Origin: Myrica gale | Lineage: Eukaryota; Streptophyta; Magnoliopsida; Fagales; Myricaceae | Direction: 5' to 3' | NCBI GenBank assembly: GCA_963930655.1 | Contig: OZ005617.1 | Span: forward strand, 2,048,501 to 2,112,500 | Length of the DNA stretch: 64,000 nt | Shown here: positions 31,438 to 42,070 of the stretch, in pieces | Numbering within the stretch: the stretch's first letter is position 1 | Layout of the letters: each line of letters begins with the position of its first letter | Notes under the pieces: generated by a model | What the model saw: the letters and a program-made list of their open reading frames with translations, nothing else | Database searches by the model: none | What the model was told of the DNA's origin: nothing | Position numbers and translations under genes: made by a program

Positions 31438-31710
31438 CAGAAGTGGGATCCTTTGTGAAGTGATCCCACGCTTTGGATTTATTACTTTGGGATCTAGGCA
31501 GTGGTGGTCGTCAACCAGTACGCCTAACCTCAGTAGATTGACCCCAGAAGGTTCAGTAATAGTAGGCTCTACATTTGCCGCAAGGCCCTCAAATTGAATG
31601 GGAGGGCTAGGAGGCAATGTCGAGGGAGAAGCAGGATTAGATCCAGCTCCCGATGTAGGCATACTAGTGACGTGCATAATCTCATCAATATCCAAGTCGA
31701 TATCATCCAT
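31438..31710 (-). pseudogene. Start of a hAT (RICESLEEPER-type) transposase, truncated in the BED zinc finger
   Basis: An acceptor-like 'caatatcag|ATGGATGAT' precedes an ORF from 31710 (MDDIDLDIDEIMHV...). After a one-frame slip near 31500, the minus strand reads KSKAWDHFTKDPTSDPNEHA, the beginning of a BED zinc finger as in RICESLEEPER-like hAT transposases. The rest (zinc ligands, catalytic RNase-H fold, dimerisation region) is missing because copy C of the NEPRO-like exons starts there. Confidence 0.7.
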
Positions 31711-31814
31711 CTGATATTGAAAGAATAAAACTCGTTTAAAAATTAAGACATAACAACTAACAAGTAATAAGTAACAAAAAAAGGAGAGTAATAAGTTTTT
31801 TAAATGGAAAAGAA

Positions 31815-32035
31815 TTGAATCTATAGTCCACAAATATTTATACGTGCACAAATATTTACAAATATAATATATAGTCCACAAAAATATAGTTCACAAATAA
31901 TAGTCCGCAAAAATATAGTTCACAAATGTAGTCCACATAAATATAGTTCACAAAATATTATGCAATCGAATATTATACGTGCACAAATGATTATAGTCCA
32001 CAAATATTTATACCAAGCACAAATGATTCAATCAA
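31815..32035. repeat. Degenerate minisatellite inside the hAT-derived block
   Basis: Variants of 'atagtccacaaa' and 'atagttcacaaa' alternate with 'atattta(ta)cgtgcac' at least eight times. It sits in what would be the first intron of the hAT gene. Confidence 0.7.
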
Positions 32036-34411
32036 GTTATCAAGCCCATCCTCCACAATTTCAAACAAAACCAAATCCTCCAATCAAGCCCATCCTCCAC
32101 AGTTTCACAACCTAATGTTCTAATCTATACTCTAAAATTATAAATTAAATATGAACTGCAATAAATAATTAACTAAATTAAGTGAATGGATTTGTACCTA
32201 AATCAATGCACTAAGCCACTAACCAATCCTACACAATCTTGTAAGTTGTAACCTGCACTAAAAAATGTAATTAGTTAAATAATAGAATAACAGATCAATT
32301 CTTTCATTAAAAGGCCATTTCATAATTTGAACACCAAATCAATTCTTTCATTCGTAAAGTCTAATACCATTGAATAATACCGTGTCTATAAAAAGGGTTT
32401 ATCTCTAGAACGAATCCCCTGATATGATTAAGAAAAAAGTGCTTCAAAGTACAAGAAATAGCTGCCAATTCTTCTGAAAATGATAGAATGAAGGATAATG
32501 TGCATAAAAGGTTGAGCTGGATACATTTATTTGCTCTCATAAATAGGGGTCTCAATCCATTTACCACCTAACTATTAAATCTTCGTATTCGATATAATTA
32601 AATCATGTTGATTACATCTTGCTAATAGAGGACCATCAACACCTCAATATTGCAACAACCTTTCCTCCAGGCCAGCAAGATAGAAAATTATTATTTTCGG
32701 GTATGCAGGAATATGTAAATTAAGATAATAAGTAAAACAAAGCTTCTTCTATGCCATCATGATAAGAAGCAACTGCCACTCTTTCTTGCCTTTCCAATAA
32801 TATAAAAGAAGACATCTTCTCTACTTCCGTGCAAGTTCACAGAATTTACTGTCAATAACCATTATAATAAATCAAATCCCCCAACACAATACTCTACAGC
32901 AATACGTTTTCGCCTGACATAATAACCTGCACTACACAATCGGGTTCGGCTAAGGACAGATCACAGATGAACCACCTAAAGCCATCCGCCCTTCAGTTCT
33001 TGTCCTCATAAAAGGCTCATTTCTTAGATATTTAACAAACACACAGAGCACGGGGTTGCAATATACGTACCGAATAAGAGATGGAAACCGCCAGGAAGGA
33101 GGACGAGAATGACAGGGACAGAGGGAATTTTCAATGAAGCTGTGCTGCTGTAAAAAGGCTTGGAAATCACTAATCAGAAATAGCACCAACGAGGATAGCA
33201 CAATACTGGGCCCCGTGAAGAAGATCTTAAAATTACCAACCCATAAAACGCATCTGTTCAGTTAAACGAAGAGAGAGAGGAGAGCACAAACCACTAACCA
33301 GAGAGACGGCGGCTGGAGGGGGAGCACGGTGGCCGGAGGGAGAGAGTGAGGTCGGGTGTGATTGAAGAGGCGCGGCTGGAGGGGCGTGAAGAGAGGCCGC
33401 CGAGGGGGGAGCTGGGGAGGTCGCGATTTGCGTCGAATGACCTAATCGCTAAGGGCAGGAAATACCCTCAGTGCGTTTCGCTGAGGGTATTAGGTTTTAT
33501 TTTGTTAATTTCGGGTGGGGTTCGGGTAATGGGTCGGGTTTGTTATTATACCCGAACCCCGAATTTCGGTTTTCTTTGATATATAAACCCGAACCCGTCT
33601 AAACTTGTCCTGATCGGGTCGGAGCGGTTCGGATCTTCGGGTCTCGAATTTTTTGTCCAGCCCTATATGAGAGTTAGTAAAAAATAAAGAAAGATGTTTT
33701 GAATGATTTTTTTAAAATATTTATTATAATAGAAATAAACGATTTGATAAGGCCGGGAAGAAATATTATTTTATAGTTATTTTATTAGGTGAAGATAACC
33801 AAAATTTTGAAATGCACATTCTTAATTAGATGATGTACTTAATCTTCTAAACTATTCTTCATTTTTGTCTTAATCCTTGCAATTAAGTTGCAATGAACTA
33901 TAGTCACGATCGAGAATAGTAGACAACCTTTCGGGAGAGGCTATGATCTACATTTTCACCTGTCCAAACGTCGCTTCGTTGACCTTCTCCTCATGAACCT
34001 TACACTCCTGGCGGCCGGCCTCCTGCATGCGGACAGTTTTGATTAGTTTTTAATTTTAAGCCCCTCTCTCTCTCTCCCAATCATCTTCATTGTCCGCGCA
34101 ATTGGAAAATTTGTACATTTGATCGTTTTATCAGGTGGTGTTTGTTTGTGAAAATTTTAAGGTGTTTAAAATATTGGGGTGTTGGAGTTGACAATTATAA
34201 CTGCTTGTCGTGCGGCATATAGATTCTGCTGTGTCGTCTTACATGAGAACAATGACCCTCACAACTATTGTCTGCTAATTCATCATTGTGCAGTATCTTC
34301 GTATGTGCCTATGGCAAATAAGTTCTTAATTTTAAGCCCCTCTCTCTCTACCAATCATCTTCATTGTCCGCCAAAATATTGTGCACATGACCCGCCCTCC
34401 TTAATTATAGC

Positions 34412-34837
34412 CAGGGCCGGCTCAAGGGTAAGGCAACTTAGGCGGTGGTCTAAGGCCTCACCCTTAGCAAGGCCCCATAAAAGACTAAAAATAATTTTTA
34501 ATTTTTAATTTTCTTTTGTGTTGTAGATGACCTAAAAATAAAAAACAACTTAGCTAAGAAAAAAATGGCAAGATGCAATATTTTTCATATATTTTTTTAT
34601 CATGAGTGCACTAATATATTTCTTTCAGGCCTCCAAATTCATTTTTAGATATTTCTAATCTTTGCTTAAAGAGAAAAAAATGCCTTATAAATTTCTTAAT
34701 TGTTCTAGTCATGGGGCCTTGATGTCATGTATGAAGGCCTCATAAAAAATAATTAATGGGACTTTTAAATATTTTATATTAAAAAAAGCCTAATAATTTA
34801 TTTTGCCTTGGCCCCCATTTGGTTTGAGCCGGCCCTG
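34412..34837. mobile_element. hAT MITE with perfect TIR and TSD
   Basis: The 14-bp terminal inverted repeat CAGGGCCGGCTCAA is perfect at both ends. The 8-bp target duplication ATTATAGC is perfect at 34404-34411 and 34838-34845. The 426-bp AT-rich interior has no ORF. Its TIR differs from that of the 1024 element, so it is a second hAT family. Confidence 0.92.
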
Positions 34838-35208
34838 ATTATAGCTCAACAGACAAATAATTTAACAGTGCTTTAAAAATAAAATCATCTACTAATAGTG
34901 GGAGTTTAAGACTTTCTCCAACAGTTTAGTCCATATATATGAATTTTCGGTGCAGAGGTGGCGCATAATTGGTCAACACAAGGCATGCAACGCGTGCATG
35001 TCATGCGTCTATTGATCAAGATGACATGGTCAGCATTTCACGTCAGCAAATTCCACTTAGAAATAGACAATGTCGGCCTCACCGGCCTGCATGAAGTTCC
35101 TTTTATATATATATACACAAATATTACGAACAGACGACGTGCTTTTATCTCCTAAAGTATTCTTCACTTGTGCTTTAATCCTTACAATTAAGTTGCAATT
35201 AACATATA

Positions 35209-35407
35209 GGTATGTTTGAGGGTGAAAATTTTGGGTATTGGAGTTTGGAAAATATTATAAAGTAAAGAAATGTTATGGGAGTTGGTGAAAAAGTGAAGAG
35301 AGAAAAGATTTTTAATAAATATTATAATAATAAAAAATTATGTGGTGAATTTTTTAGTAGTAAACCTAAAATTTTGAGCCCAATTAATTGGGGCTCAAAC
35401 ATGCCAA
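35209..35407. mobile_element. Stowaway-like MITE, TA duplication, with empty-site paralog
   Basis: Termini GGTATGTTTGAG and CTCAAACATGCC flanked by TA (35207-35208, 35408-35409). A nearly identical inverted copy lies at 51959-52157. The paralogous segment at 33898-33902 lacks it and keeps one TATA, so the insertion post-dates the segmental duplication. Confidence 0.8.
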
Positions 35408-35909
35408 TAGTCACGATGGAGACTAGCTAGTAATAGACCAACTTCTCGGGAGAGGCTATGATGATCTACATTTGCATCCAAACGTCGGTTCATTTATCTT
35501 CTCGATCCTCATGAACGTCCTTTAACTCCTGGCGGCCGGCCTCCTGCAGCATGCGGACAGTTTTGATTAGGTGAAGACGTGTATATAATCATCTGTGACT
35601 TTTTTGTCCATCACATGTAGAGAAACGTCTGGCCTTTTGGCCAAAAGTCATGTACTTTTTCATTAATTAATCAAAACCACTCCTCTAATTGATCTTCTTC
35701 TGATCATCAATGCATCATCCTTTCGCCCCACTAGTTCTCCAAAGTTTTGATTGGAGAACATTAATTAATGCCTCGCCGGCCTTCACTCTTTAAAACGACT
35801 AATTAAGCAAAGCATTCATTAAACACCAAGCAACGGTTCTGTAACCAGTTAATTATCCTTAATTCGGCAAACAAGAAACTTCAGATCGATCGTGGGATCG
35901 AGGAGATTT

Positions 35910-36212
35910 ATGGATGACAATTGTACAAGGAGACTTGTTTTGCTGATGGCGACGGTGGTTACCATGCTCTTGCCTCTTCTAATGCAAGCCGATGTCACTA
36001 CTCTGCCTCCCTCTGATGGCTTTTCACTTCCTTTTCGCCCTCCCTTTTACTTGAACCTGAGTTGCTTTTTTGAATGCTTTGACGAGTTTTGCAAGGAAAA
36101 GAAGACTCCGGTGGTAAGATACGCTTGCGGAACGGGATGTACCGGGTGCTGCTCCATAGATCATGATGAGGGCGGTGATTTTTACAGAAAATGTACTGCG
36201 CGACGTCATTGA
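35910..36212 (+). CDS. Small secreted cysteine-rich peptide (100 aa), function unknown
   Basis: The ATG at 35910 is chosen because the longer frame from 35892 has no ATG. The first ~28 residues form a signal peptide: basic CTRR, hydrophobic LVLLMATVVTMLLPLLM, then a QAD cleavage region. A Pro-rich spacer follows, then eight cysteines in the pattern C-x3-C-x4-C ... C-x3-C-x2-CC ... C (SCFFECFDEFC; ACGTGCTGCC; RKC). The pattern has the look of plant secreted cysteine-rich peptides, but I cannot match it to defensin, thionin or lipid-transfer types. A degenerate copy lies at 41863-42070. The gene is short and one-exon, with a plausible TATA-like element about 120 bases upstream. Confidence 0.7.
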   Translation: MDDNCTRRLVLLMATVVTMLLPLLMQADVTTLPPSDGFSLPFRPPFYLNLSCFFECFDEFCKEKKTPVVRYACGTGCTGCCSIDHDEGGDFYRKCTARRH

Positions 36213-37396
36213 AGAGCACCAAATGTTTCGGTCACTTCAGATTAGAAGATTATCAGATTTTTCATCTCCCGTGGTGGCATGCAGACTGCTTGAGAAAAGG
36301 CTTGTGGGAAAGCTGCAATATATATGATATGCATATGGTGCTCGAATATTCCTAGAAGACGTATAATCAAGAGGGCCGGCATGCAATGACGATGCAAGAG
36401 GATAATTCTAAGGAGGATGAAGGTGTTACGTTATTAGGAGATTACTATTTGAGCAGATTAGGATAATTAAGCCATATAATTATATATCTTAGCTAAATAA
36501 GTGACTATCTTTGAATTATTATTATCTTTTCATAGTAGAAATTCAAGTTCATTTAATTTTAGTCTTGTAATTTTCCTATAAAATGAGCTATATAGGAATT
36601 CATTAGTAGTTGATCTTCTGCCTTTCTCCATCTAATTTACTGTCGAAATTCATTTTCGAAAGAAAAAAATACAGCATATGGGAGTCCAAACCAACTGAAG
36701 ATCGATTAAAGTCGACTGGAGTCTGTCCGACTAATCTTAAGAGCCCTCGGCTCGGTGGTCGATCGACCCTTAATATTTTTTAAAAACCGACCACCTCAAT
36801 TCTATGGTCAGCGAGGGCTTCAAACCGAACTGAGGGGTTAATTTTATCCCCTACCTCTAACATTTCGAAAATTCCTCCTCCTCTTGGTCTCTCTAAAAAT
36901 TCTCAAAGTTTCTATTTTGACCCTGCTAAATTTAAAAACCACATTTTTTCTTGAATTTTTTAAAGTAAGTGTTCTTAAAAGAGCACTTTGGCTCCGAAAG
37001 AAAACTAAACCTTTTAGTTAAAGAATTCAATTTAAAAAACTGTTTTTTTTAAATGATTCCTGGTTCCAAATTTAATAACTTATATTTTTTTGTTAGAGCT
37101 CAATAAATATATTTTAAAATTTTACATGTATGATTTCCTCTGTCGACGTTATGTGAGTCTTTTTTAATATTGTATAACATTTATAATTTTGTTTATAAAA
37201 GTAATTTAAAATAATAATATTCTTTACCACACGATTAAATCCTGGCTCTGTCATTACTGGACCCATCTTTACCGGGATGCAACAGAAATTTTAAAAAAAG
37301 ATCAAAGCGAATACAATTTTTTATATATATAAAAATGGGAATTAGCTATATGCTTGAAATTATGGGTAGCTCATTTTCATGAAAGAATGTAGCTCT
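36213..37396. other. Intergenic DNA
   Basis: This stretch holds the probable 3' UTR of the peptide gene (to about 36600). A GC-richer piece (36680-36840) with 'ggtcgatcgaccc' palindromes may be an unrecognised repeat. AT-rich DNA follows. No gene was found. Confidence 0.4.
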
Positions 37397-38044
37397 TGTT
37401 GAGAAAGATAATGACAAACAAACAGCGGAATAATTCTTCTCTCTAAGTGAAAGCAAATAGAGCGCAATCTCGACAATTATACGTACTGAAAAATAATCTC
37501 AAGATAATCGAGCACATCAAGCCAGAACAACACAAGCAATTTTTATAAGAAAAACTTCCCTGGTGTAAGGAAAAAAAACCACGGGATCTAGTCCAGTCAA
37601 ATCTCCACTATAAATCAAACAATGGGTACACAAAGTTTTCTCTAGTCACAACTAGAGGTTACAACTCAAATATTCAAGATTATATCAATCTTAGCAAATA
37701 CAACGGAAAATTCAAGAAAATACCAACCAATTTGTGGTTACTGTTCATGCATACGGAACATTGTTCCCAAGCTCAAAATCTGATCTTCACCGTTCAAATT
37801 GTAGCTCTTTGTGTCGTAAACAAATTTCAGCTCGAATGGCCATAGACGAAGTGAGATCTAGACTTTGATGAAACGTGGGCATAAAAGAGAAAGGCTGCCT
37901 CTTTTTTTTCTTTCTCTTCTTTTAATTCGTCTTAACTTAAAAAACTCATACTTAGGGTTATAAGTTAAAATCTTAATGGGCTTTGGGCCTTATTAAAAGA
38001 CCCTCAATTGAGTTTTCCTTCACCTGAAAGGAATTAACCCAACA
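37397..38044 (-). repeat. Copia 3' LTR (left in window)
   Basis: The 648-bp LTR starts TGTTGAGA and ends ACCCAACA on plus. A polypurine tract (aaagggggatatt in element orientation) adjoins it at 38045-38058. Confidence 0.9.
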
Positions 38045-38059
38045 AATATCCCCCTTTCG

Positions 38060-40755
38060 ACTATGTGAAGGAAAATCGCCATCCGGGAGATCGAGCAACA
38101 ATCTTCAAGCTTCTACCTTGGTAGCGCTTTTGTCAACATATCAGAACCGTTTCACTGACCGAAGCCTCTGACAAACAATCTAGCCTTGTACAGTGGCCGT
38201 GAAGTAAACTCATTTTACTTCACCCTGTAAATCCACTTGTTCTTCAAGACTCTTTTACCTTTAGGTAGTTTCACCATCTCAAATGTCTGGTTATCCTGCA
38301 TCTCATCTTATATGGCCTCAACCCACTCTGCCTTATGTTCATCTTCCACAACTTCTTCAAAACAGTCGGGCTCTCCCCCGTTAGTCAATAACACATATTG
38401 TTCTGTTGAATTAGTGGACGGATGTCGGTCTCTGATAGACCTCCTGGATGGAACCTCTGGTGGAATCTCTGGCACTATCAACTGCTCATCAGTCTCAACA
38501 TCTACTTGAACCTGTAAGGGAGTATCCATCTCACCTGTACCCTGGTGGTCATTGTGAACATTAATCTCAATTTGAGTTGACAAATTCTTCAATGAAACTA
38601 GATCCATGTCAATCAAAATATCATCCTTCTGACACACAGAGACACTAGATATCCTGAATTGTCTGACCTTCTTCAAACACGACATATCTGCTTCTCAAAA
38701 CTTTCTTCTCAACTCGATCATAAAATCAATATCGCAAACAACTCATCTTGATCGTAGCCAAAGAATATGCACTGTCGTGTCTTCAAATCAAGTTTATACC
38801 TTCATCTTTGGGAATATGCATAAATGCTACACACCCAAATACACGTAAATGATTATAGGAAACATCCTTACCTATCCAAACTCGGTCTGGTACATCAAAT
38901 TTTTGAGGAACGCAAAATGTAAGATTCAACACATGAACAACTATGTTCAACGCCTCACCCCAAAAGGATCTTGGCAAATTTGCTTGTGAAAGCAAACATC
39001 TCACCCTTTCAACCAGTGTGTTGTTCATCCTTTTCAGCTATGTCATTCAACTGAGGAGTTGTCGGAGTAGTATTTTGATGCCAAATACCCTGTTGTCTGC
39101 AATACTCATCAAAAAGACTAGAATACTCTCCCTTGTTATCTGTACGGATGCACCTCAACTTCTTCCCAGTATGTCTCTCAACTAGGGCTTGAAATTGTTT
39201 AAACAAAGCCGAAACTTCATCTGTTATCTTCAAGAAATATACACATACCTTCCTTGAATTATCATATATGAAGGTTACGAAATAGCTCGAGTCACCAAGT
39301 GTTCTCGTCTTCATAGGGTCACATACATCTGAATGCACCAAATCCAGTATATCTGACTTTCTCAAAGGAGATGAATTCTTGAAGGAGAATCTGTTCTGCT
39401 TCCCTGAAAAACAATGACTGCACCTTTTCAAATGTGTATTTTCCAACCCAGACAGTAAGCTTTTCTTCCCCAGTATGGATAATCTTTTCTCACTTATGTA
39501 AGCAAGTCTCTTGTGTCATAGTTATGTCGTACCATCTGCTTCCATTACATTAACAAAATATCATTGGAGGTATTTGTCTGCATAATGTACAATGCAAACA
39601 ACTTCTTACCTCGAGCCACAACCATGACACCTCTAGTAAGCTTCAACTGGCTATCGCTAAAAGTGCTAGAATACCTATTATAATCAAGTTGACCTGCAAA
39701 AATCAAGTTCAAACGAATTCATCTCCAAATACACATCTCCAACGCCAATGACTTGAACTAAGCTATCATTGCCCATCTTTACAATTCTATAGTCACCAGA
39801 TCTATAGGATGTAAAGAAATCCTTTCGAGATGTAGCATGAACGGAGGCACCAATGTTAATCACCAACTGGTCTCATGGCATGCAACATTTATCACCTCAT
39901 CTTCATAAATAATGAAGAACTCTAGAGGAGTGGTGTAACAACTCTATCATCAACATCTTTTTCAGTCTCGTTCTTCATTTCATTATCTTTCTCATTTTTG
40001 TATTCTTTTTTTAATTGCCTGCAATATTTCCTAATGTGTCCCTTTTCCTGCAATGACATAGAAAACCAGTTGGACTTGTTTTTGTCTTGATCTCTATTCT
40101 TCGGACCTTAGTTTTTGCTTCTCCCCCTCTTTTCTGTAACCAAGACTTCTGATTGTGAAGATGATCCCTGTGATTTTCTTCTCATCTCTTCATTTAATAG
40201 ACAACTCTTGCCCATATCCATTGTAATAATACCATCTGGAGCGGAGTTGGACAAAGAAGTTCTGAGCGTTTTCCACGAGTCCCGTAATGAACCAAGCAAC
40301 CATAACCCCTGTATCTCATCATCAAACTTAATTCTCATCTCAGCTAACTGATTAATAATTCCTTGGAATGTATTCAGGTGATCAGATAAAGGAGTCTCAT
40401 CCTGGTATCTCAATGCCATCATCTGCTTAATTAGAAATATTTTATTATTTCCAGTTTTTCTAGCATACAATTGTTCAAGCTTACTTCATAGAGTACGTGC
40501 ATGCGTCTCCCCACTAATATGATTCAAAACATTGTCATCTGCCCACTGCCTGATATACCTACACACATGTCGATGTAACAAAGTTCATTCTTCATCAGAC
40601 TTGTTATTCAATTTTTCACCGGTAGATAATAATCTAATCTTTTACATAAAGAAGATCTTCAAATTTTTCCTTCCATATGTGATAATTTGAACCATTGAGA
40701 TTAACCATTCTACTCATTTGCTTCCATAACTCAAATTGTCAACCAAACAACTTGG
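38060..40755 (-). pseudogene. Decayed copia polyprotein: gag, protease, integrase, RT remnants
   Basis: Minus-strand pieces in order: a gag UBN2-like part (40470-40108), a protease-like VINIGASVHATSRKDF (39866-39684) and an integrase part with HSDVCDP and IRTDNKGEY (39446-39009). Then come integrase C-terminal FWGEALNIVVHVLN (39028-38783) and a linker (38685-38308) ending at a KNKWIYRVK-like RT start near 38230. The next recognisable motif, DMLTKALP near 38130, is the end of RNase H. Several hundred codons of RT/RNase H are therefore deleted. Frames are broken between most domains. Confidence 0.85.
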
Positions 40756-40776
40756 CAACAAGCTCCGATACCACTT

Positions 40777-41468
40777 TGTTGAGAGAGATAACGACAAACA
40801 AACAACAAAACAATTCTTCTCTCTAGATAAAAGTAAATAAAGAGCAATCTCAACAAATATAAGTACTGAAAATACTCTCAAGATAATCGAGCCAGAACAA
40901 CACAAGCAATTTTTACACGGAAAACTTTCCCAGTGTGAGGAAGAAAAAACCACGGGACCTAGTCCAGTCAAATCTCCACTATAAACCAAACAATGGGTAC
41001 ACACAAGTCTTCTCCAGTCATAACTAGAGACTACAACTCAGATTTTCAAGATTACATCAATCTTGGCAAATACAACGGAAAAATCGAGAAAATACCAACC
41101 AATTTGTAATTACTTTTCACGCTACGGGATAGTGCTCCCGAGCTCAAAATATGATCTTCACCGTTCAGATTGTATCTTCTTGTGTCGTGAACGTCTCTTC
41201 CAAATTTCAGCTTGATCGGACCATAGATGAAGCAGAATCTAGCCTTTGATGAAACGTGGGCGTGAAAGAGAAAAGCTGCCTCTTTCTTTTTCTTTCTCTT
41301 CTTTTAATCCGTCTTGATTTAAAGAACTCATCCTTAGAGTTGTAAGTTAAAACCCTAATGGGTTTTGGACCTTATTAAAAGACCTAAGTTAAAACTCTAA
41401 TGGGCTTTGGGCCTTATTAAAAGACCTCCAATTGGACTTTTCTTCGCATAGAAGTAATTAACCCAACA
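40777..41468 (-). repeat. Copia 5' LTR (right in window) with private 42-bp tandem duplication
   Basis: At 692 bp it is longer than its partner. The difference is explained by a 42-bp unit starting taagttaaaa at 41343, repeated at 41385-41426; the left LTR has one copy. Confidence 0.88.
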
Positions 41469-41862
41469 AATCTAAGTTTGAAATTAACGCCTAAATGTTT
41501 TCAGGATCATAAATATTTTTATATTTGATTATTCCCAAGTAGCAACCAAGAATCATGATCAGTAGATAAATCCTTTGGCCAAAAGCCATGTACGTTTCAC
41601 TAATTAATCAAAATTCCTCTCATTGATCTTCTTCTGATCATCAATATGCATCATCCTTTCGCCCCCATTAGTTCTCCTAAATTTTTATTGGTGAACACAT
41701 CTCATGCACTCGTAGCAAGACAGAACATGAATTGCATTCGCCCTTCACCCTTTAAAACGAAAGAAAGACTAAGCAAATTATTCAATATTATACACTAACC
41801 GACGGTTCTGTAACCAGTTATCCTTCGGCAACAGGAAGCTTCAGATCGAGGGTAGGAGATTT

Positions 41863-42070
41863 ATGGATACCAATTGTATAAGGAGATTAATTTTTTGGCT
41901 GATGGCGACGGTGGTTACCATATTCCTCTTGCCACTTCTAATGCAAGCCAATGCCACTCTGCAACGTCCCTCTTATCCCTCTCCAATTCCTCATTTGGAT
42001 CTGAGTTGCCTTAATGGAATGCTTTGAGATGTTCTGCGAGGGAAAAGAGGAATGCTTTACTAATTGCTAA
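41863..42070 (+). pseudogene. Frameshifted second copy of the cysteine-rich peptide gene
   Basis: The signal peptide region (MDTNCIRRLIF...LLPLLMQAN) and first cysteine match the intact gene at 35910. A single extra base after AGTTGCCTTAAT then throws the frame, giving TGA at 42025-42027. In the shifted frame the next cysteines (ECFEMFCEGK) can still be seen, but the second cysteine cluster is not recognisable. About 290 bases of upstream flank are also shared (from 41572; original from 35634). It is a duplicated, decayed copy. Confidence 0.8.

Larger units (their letters stand above)
29098..33665. mobile_element. Rearranged hAT-derived block carrying captured NEPRO-like exons in inverted orientation
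   Basis: In order: B (29098-29614, a direct copy of NEPRO-like exons); B2 (29645-30465, hAT 5' region); a unique spacer; C (30813-31429, an inverted copy of the NEPRO-like exons); the start of a hAT transposase (31438-31710); a repeat-rich intron-like part; D (32309-33143, the inverse of B2); then GC-rich DNA and a hAT terminus at 33665. The terminus reads, inward, TAGGGCTGGACAAAAAA, then TCGAGACCCGA. This is nearly the left end of the MITE at 1024. B pairs with C, and B2 with D, as inverted repeats. I found no opposite hAT end and no matching 8-bp duplication for the flank tatgagag at 33666. The block is therefore either a damaged element or the product of several events. Confidence 0.75.
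33666..35909. other. Duplicated intergenic DNA upstream of the cysteine-rich peptide gene
   Basis: A segment of about 210 bases (33840-34047) recurs at 35148-35572, where a 199-bp MITE interrupts it. A shorter piece at 34047-34100 recurs at 34319-34372. A TATA-like 'ctctttaaaacg' near 35787 may serve the peptide gene. No other gene was found. Confidence 0.6.
37397..41468 (-). mobile_element. Ty1/copia LTR retrotransposon, internally deleted
   Basis: Two direct LTRs, TGTTGAG...CCCAACA, lie at 37397-38044 and 40777-41468. Between them, on the minus strand, are a primer-binding site (tggtatcggagc, one mismatch to the usual initiator-tRNA-Met site), gag, protease, integrase and fragments of RT, then a polypurine tract. 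RT and RNase H are almost wholly missing, and the frames carry stops, so it is a dead deletion derivative. The 5-bp flanks (gctct, aatct) do not match well, so the target duplication is lost or the ends have recombined. Confidence 0.9.
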
